NCBI RefSeq assembly: GCF_937910895.1
Contig: NZ_CALEMI010000071.1
Coordinates: forward strand, 1 to 34,820
Direction of reading: 5' to 3'
From: an uncultured Dokdonia sp.
Lineage (GTDB): Bacteria; Bacteroidota; Bacteroidia; Flavobacteriales; Flavobacteriaceae
Length of the DNA: 34,820 bases
The notes under the pieces are model-generated. The model was not told the DNA's origin. It made no database searches and was given only the letters and a program-made list of their open reading frames with translations. The position numbers were made by a program, and so were the translations under genes. Below are positions 1 to 7,688 of this stretch, one piece after another. Each line of letters opens with the position of its first letter. Position 1 is the stretch's first letter.

Positions 1-204
1 AACAGCATTAATAGAAGCATCATTTTCTCTTTTTACAGCTACGGCATCTTTTCCTTCACTTTCTACACGTACTTTAATATCCACTTGATCTGGGGTTACT
101 TTTACAACGCCTTTTCCAGTGACGTTAACAAGCGGTTCTGTGTTTTGTGTTTGTGCAGTAAGACTCATAGTACATAATAGTATAAATAGACGTAGTAGTT
201 TCAT
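1..204 (-). CDS. SIMPL-domain (DUF541) secreted protein, 5' part only
   Basis: The minus strand reads open from an ATG at 204 to the window edge, giving the first 68 residues of a protein. It begins with a Sec signal peptide (MKLLRLFILLCTMSLTAQ). The stretch after it, with V-T-G-K-G-x-V-x-V-x-P-D near residues 27-40, is the usual opening of SIMPL/DUF541 proteins, which are periplasmic or surface proteins of poorly known function, some linked to stress resistance. It lies just downstream of the rhomboid gene on the same strand (17-base gap) and may be co-transcribed with it. The rest of the gene is outside the window. The family call rests on a short N-terminal motif. Confidence 0.75.
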   Translation of the reverse strand, partial: MKLLRLFILLCTMSLTAQTQNTEPLVNVTGKGVVKVTPDQVDIKVRVESEGKDAVAVKRENDASINAV

Positions 205-220
205 AGTAAATAAATGGATA

Positions 221-868
221 TTAAATTTTACCTAATTTAATCATTACAAATAAGATAACAATAGGAATGGCTAACAAAATAACCATTAAGAGATTGGTTT
301 GCAATAAAGAAGGCATCATAAATAAGGTAATAAGATACCCTCCTACTGCGCCTCCAAAATGCGCATCATGCCCAATATTATCATTTTGAGCCCGCATTCC
401 ATAAATGGAATACAAAAGATATCCGATTCCAAAAACATACGCTGGCATCGGAATAATAAAAAATAACCCTAACATCATATCGGGATTTAATAAAATGGCT
501 GCATATAATACCCCAGACACAGCACCACTAGCCCCAAGTGCCGAATAATGATACTCATCTTTATGAAAGAAATAAGAAAGCAAATTCCCTATAATTAAAC
601 TTCCTATATACACGATCACAAATTGAAAAACACCTAACTGATAGATTACTGGATTTGCAAAGAAGTATAACGTAAGCATATTCACAAAAAGATGCTGAGG
701 ATTTGCGTGTAAAAAAGCAGAAGATATCATACGTATCTGTTCTCCTCTTCGGATAGCACCTATTTGAAATAGATATTTATTTTTAAAACTATAATCACTA
801 AAGCCCTTCATTGAAAAGAGCACATTAATAGCTATAATCGCTATTGTCACTGGATGTAAACCCGCCAT
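221..868 (-). CDS. Rhomboid family intramembrane serine protease
   Basis: This 215-residue protein is largely hydrophobic, with about six membrane segments, the size of a minimal bacterial rhomboid. The family signatures are present: H-x-N-x-x-H-L-x-x-N near residues 54-63, the catalytic serine in GASG (Ser114), and the catalytic histidine in HDAHFGG (His170). Rhomboids cut transmembrane substrates inside the inner membrane; the substrate here is unknown. The start at 868 gives a short N-terminus that enters the first helix. The gene is divergent from the acyltransferase at 936 and shares a 67-base promoter region with it. Confidence 0.93.
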   Translation of the reverse strand: MAGLHPVTIAIIAINVLFSMKGFSDYSFKNKYLFQIGAIRRGEQIRMISSAFLHANPQHLFVNMLTLYFFANPVIYQLGVFQFVIVYIGSLIIGNLLSYFFHKDEYHYSALGASGAVSGVLYAAILLNPDMMLGLFFIIPMPAYVFGIGYLLYSIYGMRAQNDNIGHDAHFGGAVGGYLITLFMMPSLLQTNLLMVILLAIPIVILFVMIKLGKI

Positions 869-935
869 ATTTTATTATTAATTACGCAGTAAAGATACCT
901 ATATTTGTGTTATTGAATTATAACAATTTTCCTAA

Positions 936-1844
936 ATGCAAGCGATCGCTTATTGGCTTATCTATCCCGTACTTTGGATGTTATCAAAATTACCATTCAG
1001 CGTATTATACGTGCTTTCTGACTTGGTCTATATTCTTGTATATCGCATTATAGGATATCGCAAAACAACCGTTCGCTATAACCTTAGAACGGCATTTCCA
1101 GAAAAATCATCTTTAGAATTAAAGCAAATAGAAAAAAAATTCTATCATCACTTATGTGATTTATTTATAGAGATGATCAAAACCATGAGTATCTCAAAAG
1201 AGCAGCTTCATGCTAGAATGACCTACACCAATATGGAACTTGTCCAAGAGTATGAAACAAGAGGAAAAAGTGCCATTGTACTGTTAGGACATTATGCCAG
1301 TTATGAATGGTCTTTTGCCATACAACTGCACGTAAAAAACACAGGCCACGGCATTTATAAAAAAATCAAAAATCCTTATTTTGATGCTTTGGCACGCCGT
1401 ATCCGAGGACGATGGAATACAAAACTGATTGCTAATAGGTTTGCTGCCAAACACATGACACAACAAAAAAAAGAAGGAATTGTCTCTATGTATGGCTTTG
1501 TTGCAGATCAATCCCCAAGATTAGCCAAGTCACATTATTGGACCCAATTTTTAGGACACGAATTACCCTTCTTTACAGGGGTAGAACGTATTTCAAAAGA
1601 GCTTGATCTTCCTATTCTCTATCTTAAAGTCAAAAAGACAAAACGAGGTCATTATGAAGGTACTTTTATTGAGTTAGCAGCAAATCCTACGGAGATTCCA
1701 GATTATAAGATTACAGACGCTTTCGCGAAAGCGTTAGATTCCCAAATACGAGAAGCTCCAGCATATTACTTATGGACGCACAAACGTTTTAAACTCCTTG
1801 GACGAAAACAAGAATCGGCTGCTGGTGAAGAGAAAGTGAATTAA
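936..1844 (+). CDS. LpxL/HtrB-type lysophospholipid (lipid A) acyltransferase
   Basis: This 302-residue protein resembles LpxL/LpxM-type acyltransferases, which add a secondary acyl chain to lipid A at the inner membrane. The N-terminus is a membrane anchor (residues about 1-40). The catalytic H-x4-E motif is at His119-Glu124 (GHYASYEW), and the C-terminal block IREAPAYYLWTHKRFK is the conserved end of the family. A copy of the TTTCGCGAAA palindrome lies inside the gene (1717-1734) and encodes Ala-Phe-Ala-Lys-Ala at a plausible helix position, so the gene is intact. The substrate could also be another glycolipid or ornithine lipid. Confidence 0.88.
   Translation: MQAIAYWLIYPVLWMLSKLPFSVLYVLSDLVYILVYRIIGYRKTTVRYNLRTAFPEKSSLELKQIEKKFYHHLCDLFIEMIKTMSISKEQLHARMTYTNMELVQEYETRGKSAIVLLGHYASYEWSFAIQLHVKNTGHGIYKKIKNPYFDALARRIRGRWNTKLIANRFAAKHMTQQKKEGIVSMYGFVADQSPRLAKSHYWTQFLGHELPFFTGVERISKELDLPILYLKVKKTKRGHYEGTFIELAANPTEIPDYKITDAFAKALDSQIREAPAYYLWTHKRFKLLGRKQESAAGEEKVN
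1717..1734. repeat. TTTCGCGAAA palindrome, coding copy (acyltransferase)
   Basis: Perfect 18-bp palindrome ACGCTTTCGCGAAAGCGT inside the acyltransferase gene, read as D-A-F-A-K-A-L. Confidence 0.9.
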
Positions 1845-1855
1845 GGTATTATTAA

Positions 1856-1898
1856 TGTGTCGTCCTACAAATAGTACATCAATTTTTAGAACGACACA
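1856..1898. terminator. Possible shared stem-loop between convergent genes
   Basis: TGTGTCGT (1856-1863) pairs with ACGACACA (1891-1898) across a 27-base loop. It sits between the convergent acyltransferase and GlcG-like genes. The loop is long and there is no clear T-run, so the terminator role is tentative. Confidence 0.4.
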
Positions 1899-1909
1899 CT
1901 ATATAGTAT

Positions 1910-2308
1910 TTAGATAGCTGCCGCTCCAGCTTCTGCAACAGCGTGATCGTTTTCAACAGAACTTCCACTTACCCCGATAGCGCCTATAATTTCGCCTGAA
2001 GCATTTTTAATGGGCACACCTCCTGGAAATGTAATAAGTCCGTTGTTTGAATGCTCAATATTGTATAAAGCTCCACCTGGCTGAGATAAATCTCCAATAA
2101 GCCCAGTATTCATATCAAAATAACGAGCTGTTTTAGCTTTTTTAATAGCGATATCCAGTGACCCTAACCAAGCACCGTCCATACGACTAAATGCTACTAA
2201 ATTTGCTCCTGCATCTACAATAGCAATATTCATTTTTGTCTCTATTGCTATCGATTTTTCTTTTGCTACTGAAATCATTTTTTCAGCTTGTGCTAATGTA
2301 ATATTCAT
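1910..2308 (-). CDS. GlcG/HbpS (DUF336) family protein
   Basis: This 132-residue soluble protein matches the GlcG/HbpS fold: N-terminal helix ([15 protein letters not shown]), then [19 protein letters not shown] near residues 27-45, and the Gly-rich FPGGVPI...IGAIGVSG segment at about 94-116. HbpS relatives bind heme and GlcG is encoded in glycolate loci, but nothing in the neighbourhood points to either role. No signal peptide is seen, so it is probably cytoplasmic. It appears monocistronic. Confidence 0.85.
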   Translation of the reverse strand: MNITLAQAEKMISVAKEKSIAIETKMNIAIVDAGANLVAFSRMDGAWLGSLDIAIKKAKTARYFDMNTGLIGDLSQPGGALYNIEHSNNGLITFPGGVPIKNASGEIIGAIGVSGSSVENDHAVAEAGAAAI

Positions 2309-2511
2309 AGTTTCCTGTTTTTATATCATTTTAATAATGATACAAATGTACTCGGAAAGGAGTTGAATAGTACTACTAAAACAGTTTAACTACTTAAGAT
2401 TACAAACAATTTATAAACTCTAGAGCTGTTACCACACAAGCATAATTTACATACTCACCACGACCACAACCATAACAATAACAGATAACTCAATTCCTGA
2501 ATAACCAAAAA

Positions 2512-2540
2512 AGACCATCTAAACAACTTTTAGACGGTCT
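2512..2540 (-). terminator. Rho-independent terminator of glmM
   Basis: On the minus strand, AGACCGTCTAAA (2540-2529) pairs with TTTAGATGGTCT (2523-2512) with one wobble and a 5-base loop, followed by a T-run. It begins 28 bases after the glmM stop. Confidence 0.85.
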
Positions 2541-2567
2541 CTTAAATTTAAATGCTGGTCTTAATTC

Positions 2568-3956
2568 TTACAAACCAGCGACTTCTTTAATATCTTCAAT
2601 CATCGCATCGGCGACACGAGTTGCCTCTTCTTGCGTTCCAGCTTCTGTATAAATACGAATAATAGGTTCTGTATTCGACTTACGTAAATGCACCCAATGA
2701 TGCTCAAAATCTATTTTCACGCCATCTATTGTACTGATATCCTCATTTGCATACTTCTTAGCCATTGCATCCAATAATGCATCTACATCAAGTTCTGGTG
2801 TCAATTGAATTTTTTGTTTACTCATAAAATATTGAGGATAGCTCGCTTTCAGTTCGCTTACGGTCATCGTTCCTTTGGCAAGGTGCGTTAAAAATAAGGC
2901 TGTTCCTACCAGACTGTCACGTCCGTAGTGAGAAGCTGGATAAATGATGCCACCGTTTCCTTCACCTCCTATCACAGCGTTAGTATCTTTCATTAACTGT
3001 ACAACATTGACTTCGCCTACAGCACTTGCGTGATATGTACCGCCGTGTTTACGGGTAATGTCTCTAAGCGCACGAGATGAAGATAAATTGGATACGGTGT
3101 TTCCTTTGGTTTCACTCAACACATAATCTGCACAAGCAACAAGCGTATACTCTTCGCCAAACATTTCTCCCGTTTCATCTATAAAAGCCAGACGATCTAC
3201 ATCAGGATCGACGACGATTCCAAAATCAGCTTTTTCTTTGACGACCAATTTACAAATATCCCCTAGATGCTCTTTTAGAGGTTCTGGATTATGTGGAAAC
3301 TGACCATTAGGTTCGCAATATAATTCTACGGGAATCACCCCTAGCCTATCTAACAATCTAGGAATAGCAATCCCTCCTGTGGAGTTCACGCCATCTACGA
3401 CTACTTTAAATTTAGCCGCTTTAATCGCGTCTACATCGACTAAGTCTAAATCAAGCACTTCATCAATATGCAAATCGATATACGCATCATTTTTGGTGAT
3501 TTTTCCAAGATCATCTACCTCAGCAAATAAGAAATTTTGATTTTCGGCATATTGTAAGATTTTCTCTCCTTCAATACCATTTAAAAACTCTCCTTTACTA
3601 TTTAATAATTTAAGTGCATTCCATTGCTTCGGATTATGAGAAGCTGTCAAAATAATCCCTCCATCGGCATGCTCCATTGGAACTGCAATTTCAACAGTAG
3701 GCGTTGTAGAAAGCCCTAAGTCTATCACGTGAATTCCCATTCCAATAAGCGTATTCATAACTAATTCTTGAATCATAGCACCCGAAATACGAGCATCACG
3801 CCCCACCACTACCCGATAGGTTTCTTTATTGCGATCGTTTTTAAGCCATGCGCCGTATGCTGCTGCAAATTTTACCGCGTCGATAGGCGTTAAGTTATCG
3901 CCTGTAGCACCGCCTATGGTTCCTCGTATCCCAGAAATTGATTTAATTAAAGTCAT
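2568..3956 (-). CDS. glmM: Phosphoglucosamine mutase
   Basis: This 462-residue alpha-D-phosphohexomutase interconverts glucosamine-6-phosphate and glucosamine-1-phosphate for UDP-GlcNAc, peptidoglycan and lipopolysaccharide synthesis. All four family loops are visible: the phosphoserine loop TASHNP (Ser106), the metal loop DPDVDR (Asp250, Asp252, Asp254), the sugar loop GEGNGG (331-336) and the phosphate loop RKSNTEP (424-430). The last loop differs from the RPSGTEP of proteobacterial GlmM, as is common in the Bacteroidetes/archaeal branch. Phosphomannomutase or phosphoglucomutase activity cannot be excluded from sequence. A strong terminator follows the gene. Confidence 0.9.
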   Translation of the reverse strand: MTLIKSISGIRGTIGGATGDNLTPIDAVKFAAAYGAWLKNDRNKETYRVVVGRDARISGAMIQELVMNTLIGMGIHVIDLGLSTTPTVEIAVPMEHADGGIILTASHNPKQWNALKLLNSKGEFLNGIEGEKILQYAENQNFLFAEVDDLGKITKNDAYIDLHIDEVLDLDLVDVDAIKAAKFKVVVDGVNSTGGIAIPRLLDRLGVIPVELYCEPNGQFPHNPEPLKEHLGDICKLVVKEKADFGIVVDPDVDRLAFIDETGEMFGEEYTLVACADYVLSETKGNTVSNLSSSRALRDITRKHGGTYHASAVGEVNVVQLMKDTNAVIGGEGNGGIIYPASHYGRDSLVGTALFLTHLAKGTMTVSELKASYPQYFMSKQKIQLTPELDVDALLDAMAKKYANEDISTIDGVKIDFEHHWVHLRKSNTEPIIRIYTEAGTQEEATRVADAMIEDIKEVAGL

Positions 3957-4068
3957 TAATGTAGGTTTTTATTAATATGCTGTTTGGGGGATGCAAAAAT
4001 AAGAAAAGAGAACTACTTTACACGCTTGTTTAAAAATAGTAATGATTTGATGATGGGAAGACGGTGTT

Positions 4069-4084
4069 CGCTTTCGCGAAAGCG
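4069..4084. repeat. TTTCGCGAAA palindrome, intergenic copy
   Basis: Perfect 16-bp palindrome CGCTTTCGCGAAAGCG, 103 bases upstream of the ACP-phosphodiesterase start. Confidence 0.9.
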
Positions 4085-4186
4085 TATATAAAATCTATCA
4101 AACTAGCGAAAAAAATACATTTTATTCTTAAAATTTATCGCTTGTTTTTAGGTGTTATTGCCTCTCAAATAGTACCTTGTTGCTTT

Positions 4187-4771
4187 ATGAATTTTCTAGC
4201 GCACATATACCTTTCTGAAGCCGACGATATGGTGACCATAGGCAATTTTATGGCAGACGGCATCAAAGGGAAAAAGTATTTAAATTACCCCGAAGCGATT
4301 CAAAAAGGGATTCTGATTCATCGGTGGATTGATAGCTATACCGATAGTCATCCTATTACCAAACAAAGTACCAAGAGACTACATTCCAAATATGGTCATT
4401 ACAGCGGTGTGATCGTGGATATTCTATATGATCATTTTTTAGCCAAAAATTGGAAAAACTATCACGAGCAACCTCTCGAAGAATATGTCGCCGATTTTTA
4501 CAAACTGTTAATAGATCATTATGAACTTCTCACCCCTCGTATTCAAAAAATGATGATCCCTATGATGAAGCAAAACTGGTTACTCAGTTATGCAACGCTA
4601 GAAGGTATTGAGACAGTACTTTACAATATGAATATCCGTACTAAAAATAGAGTTCCTATGGATGAGGCTATCCAAGATTTAAAAGAACACTATGAGGCAT
4701 TTGAAAAAGAGTTTACCGCTTTCTTTGAAGAATTACGCGCTTTTGTAGCTCTAAAAATGGAAGAATTATAA
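4187..4771 (+). CDS. ACP phosphodiesterase-like protein (AcpH/DUF479)
   Basis: The protein has 194 residues. I chose the ATG at 4187 because MNFLAHIYLS is the conserved N-terminus of this family. An upstream in-frame ATG at 4064 would add 41 residues that begin inside a palindromic repeat and have no family support. Conserved features are NFMAD (near 19-23), a G-x-x-x-H-R-x-I-D-x-Y-T-D-x-H-P block at about 37-53, and the VVDI-YDH segment near 81-90 with metal-binding-type His/Asp residues. AcpH of E. coli removes phosphopantetheine from acyl carrier protein; many Bacteroidetes members are uncharacterised. The gene stands alone. Confidence 0.85.
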   Translation: MNFLAHIYLSEADDMVTIGNFMADGIKGKKYLNYPEAIQKGILIHRWIDSYTDSHPITKQSTKRLHSKYGHYSGVIVDILYDHFLAKNWKNYHEQPLEEYVADFYKLLIDHYELLTPRIQKMMIPMMKQNWLLSYATLEGIETVLYNMNIRTKNRVPMDEAIQDLKEHYEAFEKEFTAFFEELRAFVALKMEEL

Positions 4772-4881
4772 TTAAAGTAGGAATGGTTACTTAGTTATTG
4801 ATTATTTAAGAATAATACATTTTAATTATTTCGACCACAGCAAAGACTAGACACTATGGCTTAGTTTATTTATAAGAGTGC

Positions 4882-4895
4882 GCTTTCGCGAAAGC
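4882..4895. repeat. TTTCGCGAAA palindrome, intergenic copy
   Basis: Perfect palindrome GCTTTCGCGAAAGC immediately before the first tandem repeat unit. Confidence 0.9.
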
Positions 4896-4899
4896 AAAA

Positions 4900-5345
4900 A
4901 GTAAATTCCAAATCACAAGTTCAAAAAAGAGACCGCTTCGCTGATAGAATATAGACAATAGAACATAGACCTTGTTAACTATGGATATTTTTTAGAATCC
5001 CGCATCCCGCACCCAAAAAAAGTAAATTCCAAATCACAAATCAAAAAAGAGACCGCTTCGCTGATAGAATATAGACCTTGTTAACTATGGATATTTTTTA
5101 GAATCCCGCATCCCGCACCCAAAAAAAGTAAATTCCAAACTCCAAATTACAAATTCAAAAAGAGACCGCTTCGCTGATAGAATATAGATCATAGAATATA
5201 GACCTTGTTAAATATGCAGATTTTTTAGCATCCCAACACAGCATAAGATAAATTCCAAATCACAAATTCAAAAAAAAAGACCGCTTCGCTGATAGAATAT
5301 AGACAATAGAACATAGACCTTGTTAACTATGGAGATTTTTTAGCA
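4900..5345. repeat. Four tandem copies of a ~100-120 bp unit
   Basis: Copies begin at 4900, 5021, 5127 and 5246, each with AGTAAATTCC or AGATAAATTCC. Each contains GACCGCTTCGCTGATAGAAT, then one or two runs resembling ATAGACC/ATAGAAC, then CTTGTTAA and a TTTTTTAG(A/C)AT end. Copies 1 and 2 are nearly identical except for a 14-15 base deletion. Spacing is irregular and there are no unique spacers of constant length, so this is not a CRISPR. No open frame crosses the copies. Confidence 0.9.
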
Positions 5346-5444
5346 TTCACTTTTCACTTTTAGTATATTACTTCCAGCACCCAGCAAAAACTCTCTTTTC
5401 TTTCTTCTTTTTTCTCTTCTCTCAAAAAAGCTTCCTGCTTCTCA

Positions 5445-5486
5445 CATCCAGCATCCAGCATCCAGCATCCAGCATCCAGCACCCAG
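5445..5486. repeat. CATCCAG heptamer tandem repeat
   Basis: Five perfect CATCCAG units (5445-5479) and one CACCCAG variant (5480-5486). The reverse complement, GGATGCTGGATGCTG, recurs near 9522 and 9579. Confidence 0.92.
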
Positions 5487-5570
5487 AAATCTATTCATTA
5501 CAATAAATTAACATAACCAGACACAACCATTTGATGATTTTACACTCTAGTAGATATAAAACACATCACT

Positions 5571-7037
5571 ATGAAAAACTATCTATCTATCTTATTCCTA
5601 TCCGTATGTTGTATCATTAGCTGTACAGAAGCAGATGAGTCTTTTACAAACAACTCTGTGACAGAGGATTTTGGCGGCGCTCAACTCTTTGGAGACAACT
5701 ACGGTGAGATCGTAGAAAACCCATTTATCAATACTGTCGATGAAGCGACATCAACGTTTTCGATAGATGCAGATGGTGCATCGTATGCCAATGTAAGACG
5801 TTTTATACAAGAAAGTCAGCAATTACCGCCTGCAAATGCAGTGCGTACGGAGGAACTCATCAATTACTTTGATCTTGATTATGACTATACAGACACGACA
5901 CACCCGATAGATTTAAACGGAGAAGTAAGTACCTGTCCGTGGAATACAGACAATAAACTCGTTCGCATCGGTATCAAAGGAAAACCTATTCCTGAAGCGG
6001 AATTACCAGCCTCCAATTTTGTTTTCTTAATAGACGTATCTGGCTCTATGTCCAGTGAAGACAAACTAGAACTCCTTAAAAATGGGTTTAATCTTTTTGT
6101 AGATGAACTTACCGAGCAAGATCGTGTTGCTATTGTCACCTATGCTGGAAGCGCAGGACTCGTATTACCATCTACCTCAGGAGATCAAAAACAAACGATC
6201 AAAGACGCTATCAACAGTTTGGGTTCTGGAGGAAGTACTGCGGGAGCAGAAGGCATTATTACTGCTTATGAGATCGCACAAGAAAATTTTATAGATGGTG
6301 GAAACAACAGAATCATTATTGGTACCGATGGTGACTTTAATGTAGGTCCTTCAAGTACAGAAGATCTTATCACATTGATCGAAGAAAAAAGAGACTTCGG
6401 AATTTTCTTAACCGTTTTAGGCGTAGGAAGAGGGAACTTAAATGATGCTGCTTTAGAGCAAATTGCAAACAATGGGAATGGTACCTACGAATATATAGAT
6501 ACGATTGACCAACTACGTAAAGTCTTTATTTATGATTTTAGCAAGTTTTTTACCGTAGCCAAAGACGTCAAAGTACAAGTTCAATTCAACCCTGAAAACA
6601 TCCTTGCCTACCGATTAATAGGCTATGAAAACAGAGTACTAGACAATGAAGATTTTGAAGACGATGAAGAAGATGCTGGAGAAATTGGAGCCAATCAAAA
6701 CATCACAGCAATCTATGAAATTGTACCACAATCCAATCAAAACCTAAGCGAAAAAGCCTTAACAATTGATTTTAGATATAAAAATCCAAGTGAAGATCTC
6801 AGTATTCCTGTATCATTAGATATATTTGACGAAGGAAATTCGTTCTCACAAGCATCCGATTTTATGCAATTTACAGCAAGTGTCGCCTCTTTTTCGATGT
6901 TGTTACGTGACTCGCAATACAAAGGAACAAGTTCATACAATCAAGTAATCAATTGGTTAGATAATACCTCTCTTGCAGATCCATATAACTTTAAAGCACA
7001 ATTTAGAGACTTGGTACAGCAAGCCTCTAGTTTCTAA
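5571..7037 (+). CDS. VWA-domain lipoprotein (YfbK-like)
   Basis: This 488-residue protein has a lipoprotein signal ending at Cys18 (CIISC). A conserved N-terminal region (about 50-125, including TVDEATSTFSIDADGASYANVRRF) precedes a von Willebrand factor A domain at about 150-310 with an intact MIDAS motif DVSGS (155-159). A C-terminal YfbK-type domain (about 320-485) contains ASVASFSMLLRDS. Relatives occur across Bacteroidota, often as outer-membrane lipoproteins of unknown role, perhaps in metal-dependent protein binding. It is monocistronic with a strong terminator at 7075. An acidic, variable stretch (DNEDFEDDEEDAGEIG) lies near residues 362-377. Confidence 0.88.
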   Translation: MKNYLSILFLSVCCIISCTEADESFTNNSVTEDFGGAQLFGDNYGEIVENPFINTVDEATSTFSIDADGASYANVRRFIQESQQLPPANAVRTEELINYFDLDYDYTDTTHPIDLNGEVSTCPWNTDNKLVRIGIKGKPIPEAELPASNFVFLIDVSGSMSSEDKLELLKNGFNLFVDELTEQDRVAIVTYAGSAGLVLPSTSGDQKQTIKDAINSLGSGGSTAGAEGIITAYEIAQENFIDGGNNRIIIGTDGDFNVGPSSTEDLITLIEEKRDFGIFLTVLGVGRGNLNDAALEQIANNGNGTYEYIDTIDQLRKVFIYDFSKFFTVAKDVKVQVQFNPENILAYRLIGYENRVLDNEDFEDDEEDAGEIGANQNITAIYEIVPQSNQNLSEKALTIDFRYKNPSEDLSIPVSLDIFDEGNSFSQASDFMQFTASVASFSMLLRDSQYKGTSSYNQVINWLDNTSLADPYNFKAQFRDLVQQASSF

Positions 7038-7074
7038 ACAACTACAAATACCCTCTATAAAAAGAGGTTATATA

Positions 7075-7117
7075 AGCAGTCTGAATGGTGTGGTGCCTGT
7101 TCAGACTGCTTTTTTTG
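7075..7117 (+). terminator. Rho-independent terminator of the VWA gene
   Basis: AGCAGTCTGAA (7075-7085) pairs perfectly with TTCAGACTGCT (7100-7110), followed by seven T. The rest of the 7038-7351 gap carries no further gene; the promoter of the small peptide gene should be there. Confidence 0.93.
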
Positions 7118-7351
7118 TGATGTATAACGAAAAACAACCTAAAACATAAAAATACTGATTATCAACATGTTAAATACATTGAAAAGTGTAAGCATTTGTT
7201 TTAAAGACCTCTATTTCACTACATAAAAATGTACCTTTACACATGTAATACGTTATTTTTCAATACACTAAAAAATTATTCTTGCAAGGATAGACATACC
7301 CCTGAATGTCTCAAAGGATCAGGGCATATTCACTTTATAATCTATATAATT

Positions 7352-7543
7352 ATGCTAAAGAACATTTTGAATCTAAACGGAGTTCAGCAACTAGAAAAGA
7401 AAGCGCAAAAATCAATTATGGGAGGAGGAACTAACTTTCCTTCAACACAAGAAGATTGTGAACTTTGTGGAGGAAATTGGTACCCAACGCCTCTTTGCGG
7501 AGGTATGTGTGAGTTATCCGTAAACTCTCCGTGCGCAAATTAA
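7352..7543 (+). CDS. Double-glycine-leader bacteriocin-like peptide 1
   Basis: This is a 63-residue peptide. I chose the ATG at 7352 because MLKNILNLNGVQQLEKKAQK is the standard flavobacterial leader; the longer frame from 7229 has no such support. The leader ends in G-G-G at about residues 25-27, the usual cut site for C39-peptidase exporters. The mature part (about 36 residues) has four Cys (ED-C-EL-C, PL-C-, SP-C after GGM-C) and is rich in Gly, Pro and Asn. It has its own terminator. Function is unknown: candidates are a bacteriocin, a signal peptide or an RiPP precursor. No modifying enzyme or transporter is nearby. Confidence 0.85.
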   Translation: MLKNILNLNGVQQLEKKAQKSIMGGGTNFPSTQEDCELCGGNWYPTPLCGGMCELSVNSPCAN

Positions 7544-7568
7544 AAAATCAGTATCATACACTAGTAAA

Positions 7569-7603
7569 AGCTGATATTCCGAAACAGAGAATATCGGCTT
7601 TTT
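7569..7603 (+). terminator. Rho-independent terminator of peptide 1
   Basis: AGCTGATATTC (7569-7579) pairs with GAATATCGGCT (7589-7599) with one G-T pair, followed by a T-run. Confidence 0.85.
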
Positions 7604-7688
7604 AGTGTTATTACAATAATATTTTTCCATCTTCGTAAGAATCCCTATTTTTAAAAAGTGAAGCAACATAAATCATTCACTTTAAATT

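Larger units (their letters stand above)
4772..5570. other. 799-base gene-free, repeat-filled region
   Basis: No credible gene. It holds one TTTCGCGAAA palindrome (4882-4895), four tandem copies of a ~100-120 bp unit (4900-5345), a pyrimidine-rich tract around 5390-5430 and a CATCCAG heptamer repeat (5445-5486). The promoter of the VWA gene should lie in the last ~80 bases. Confidence 0.8.

Noticed and set aside
4064-4186. Longer N-terminus for the ACP-phosphodiesterase-like gene
   Set aside because: The 41 extra residues start inside a palindromic repeat, and the family N-terminus MNFLAHIYLS begins at 4187.
4900-5345. CRISPR array
   Set aside because: Units are ~100-120 bp, almost wholly repeat, with no constant-length unique spacers and no cas genes nearby.
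7229-7351. Longer start of peptide 1
   Set aside because: It would place 41 unrelated residues before a canonical leader; ATG 7352 gives the standard form.
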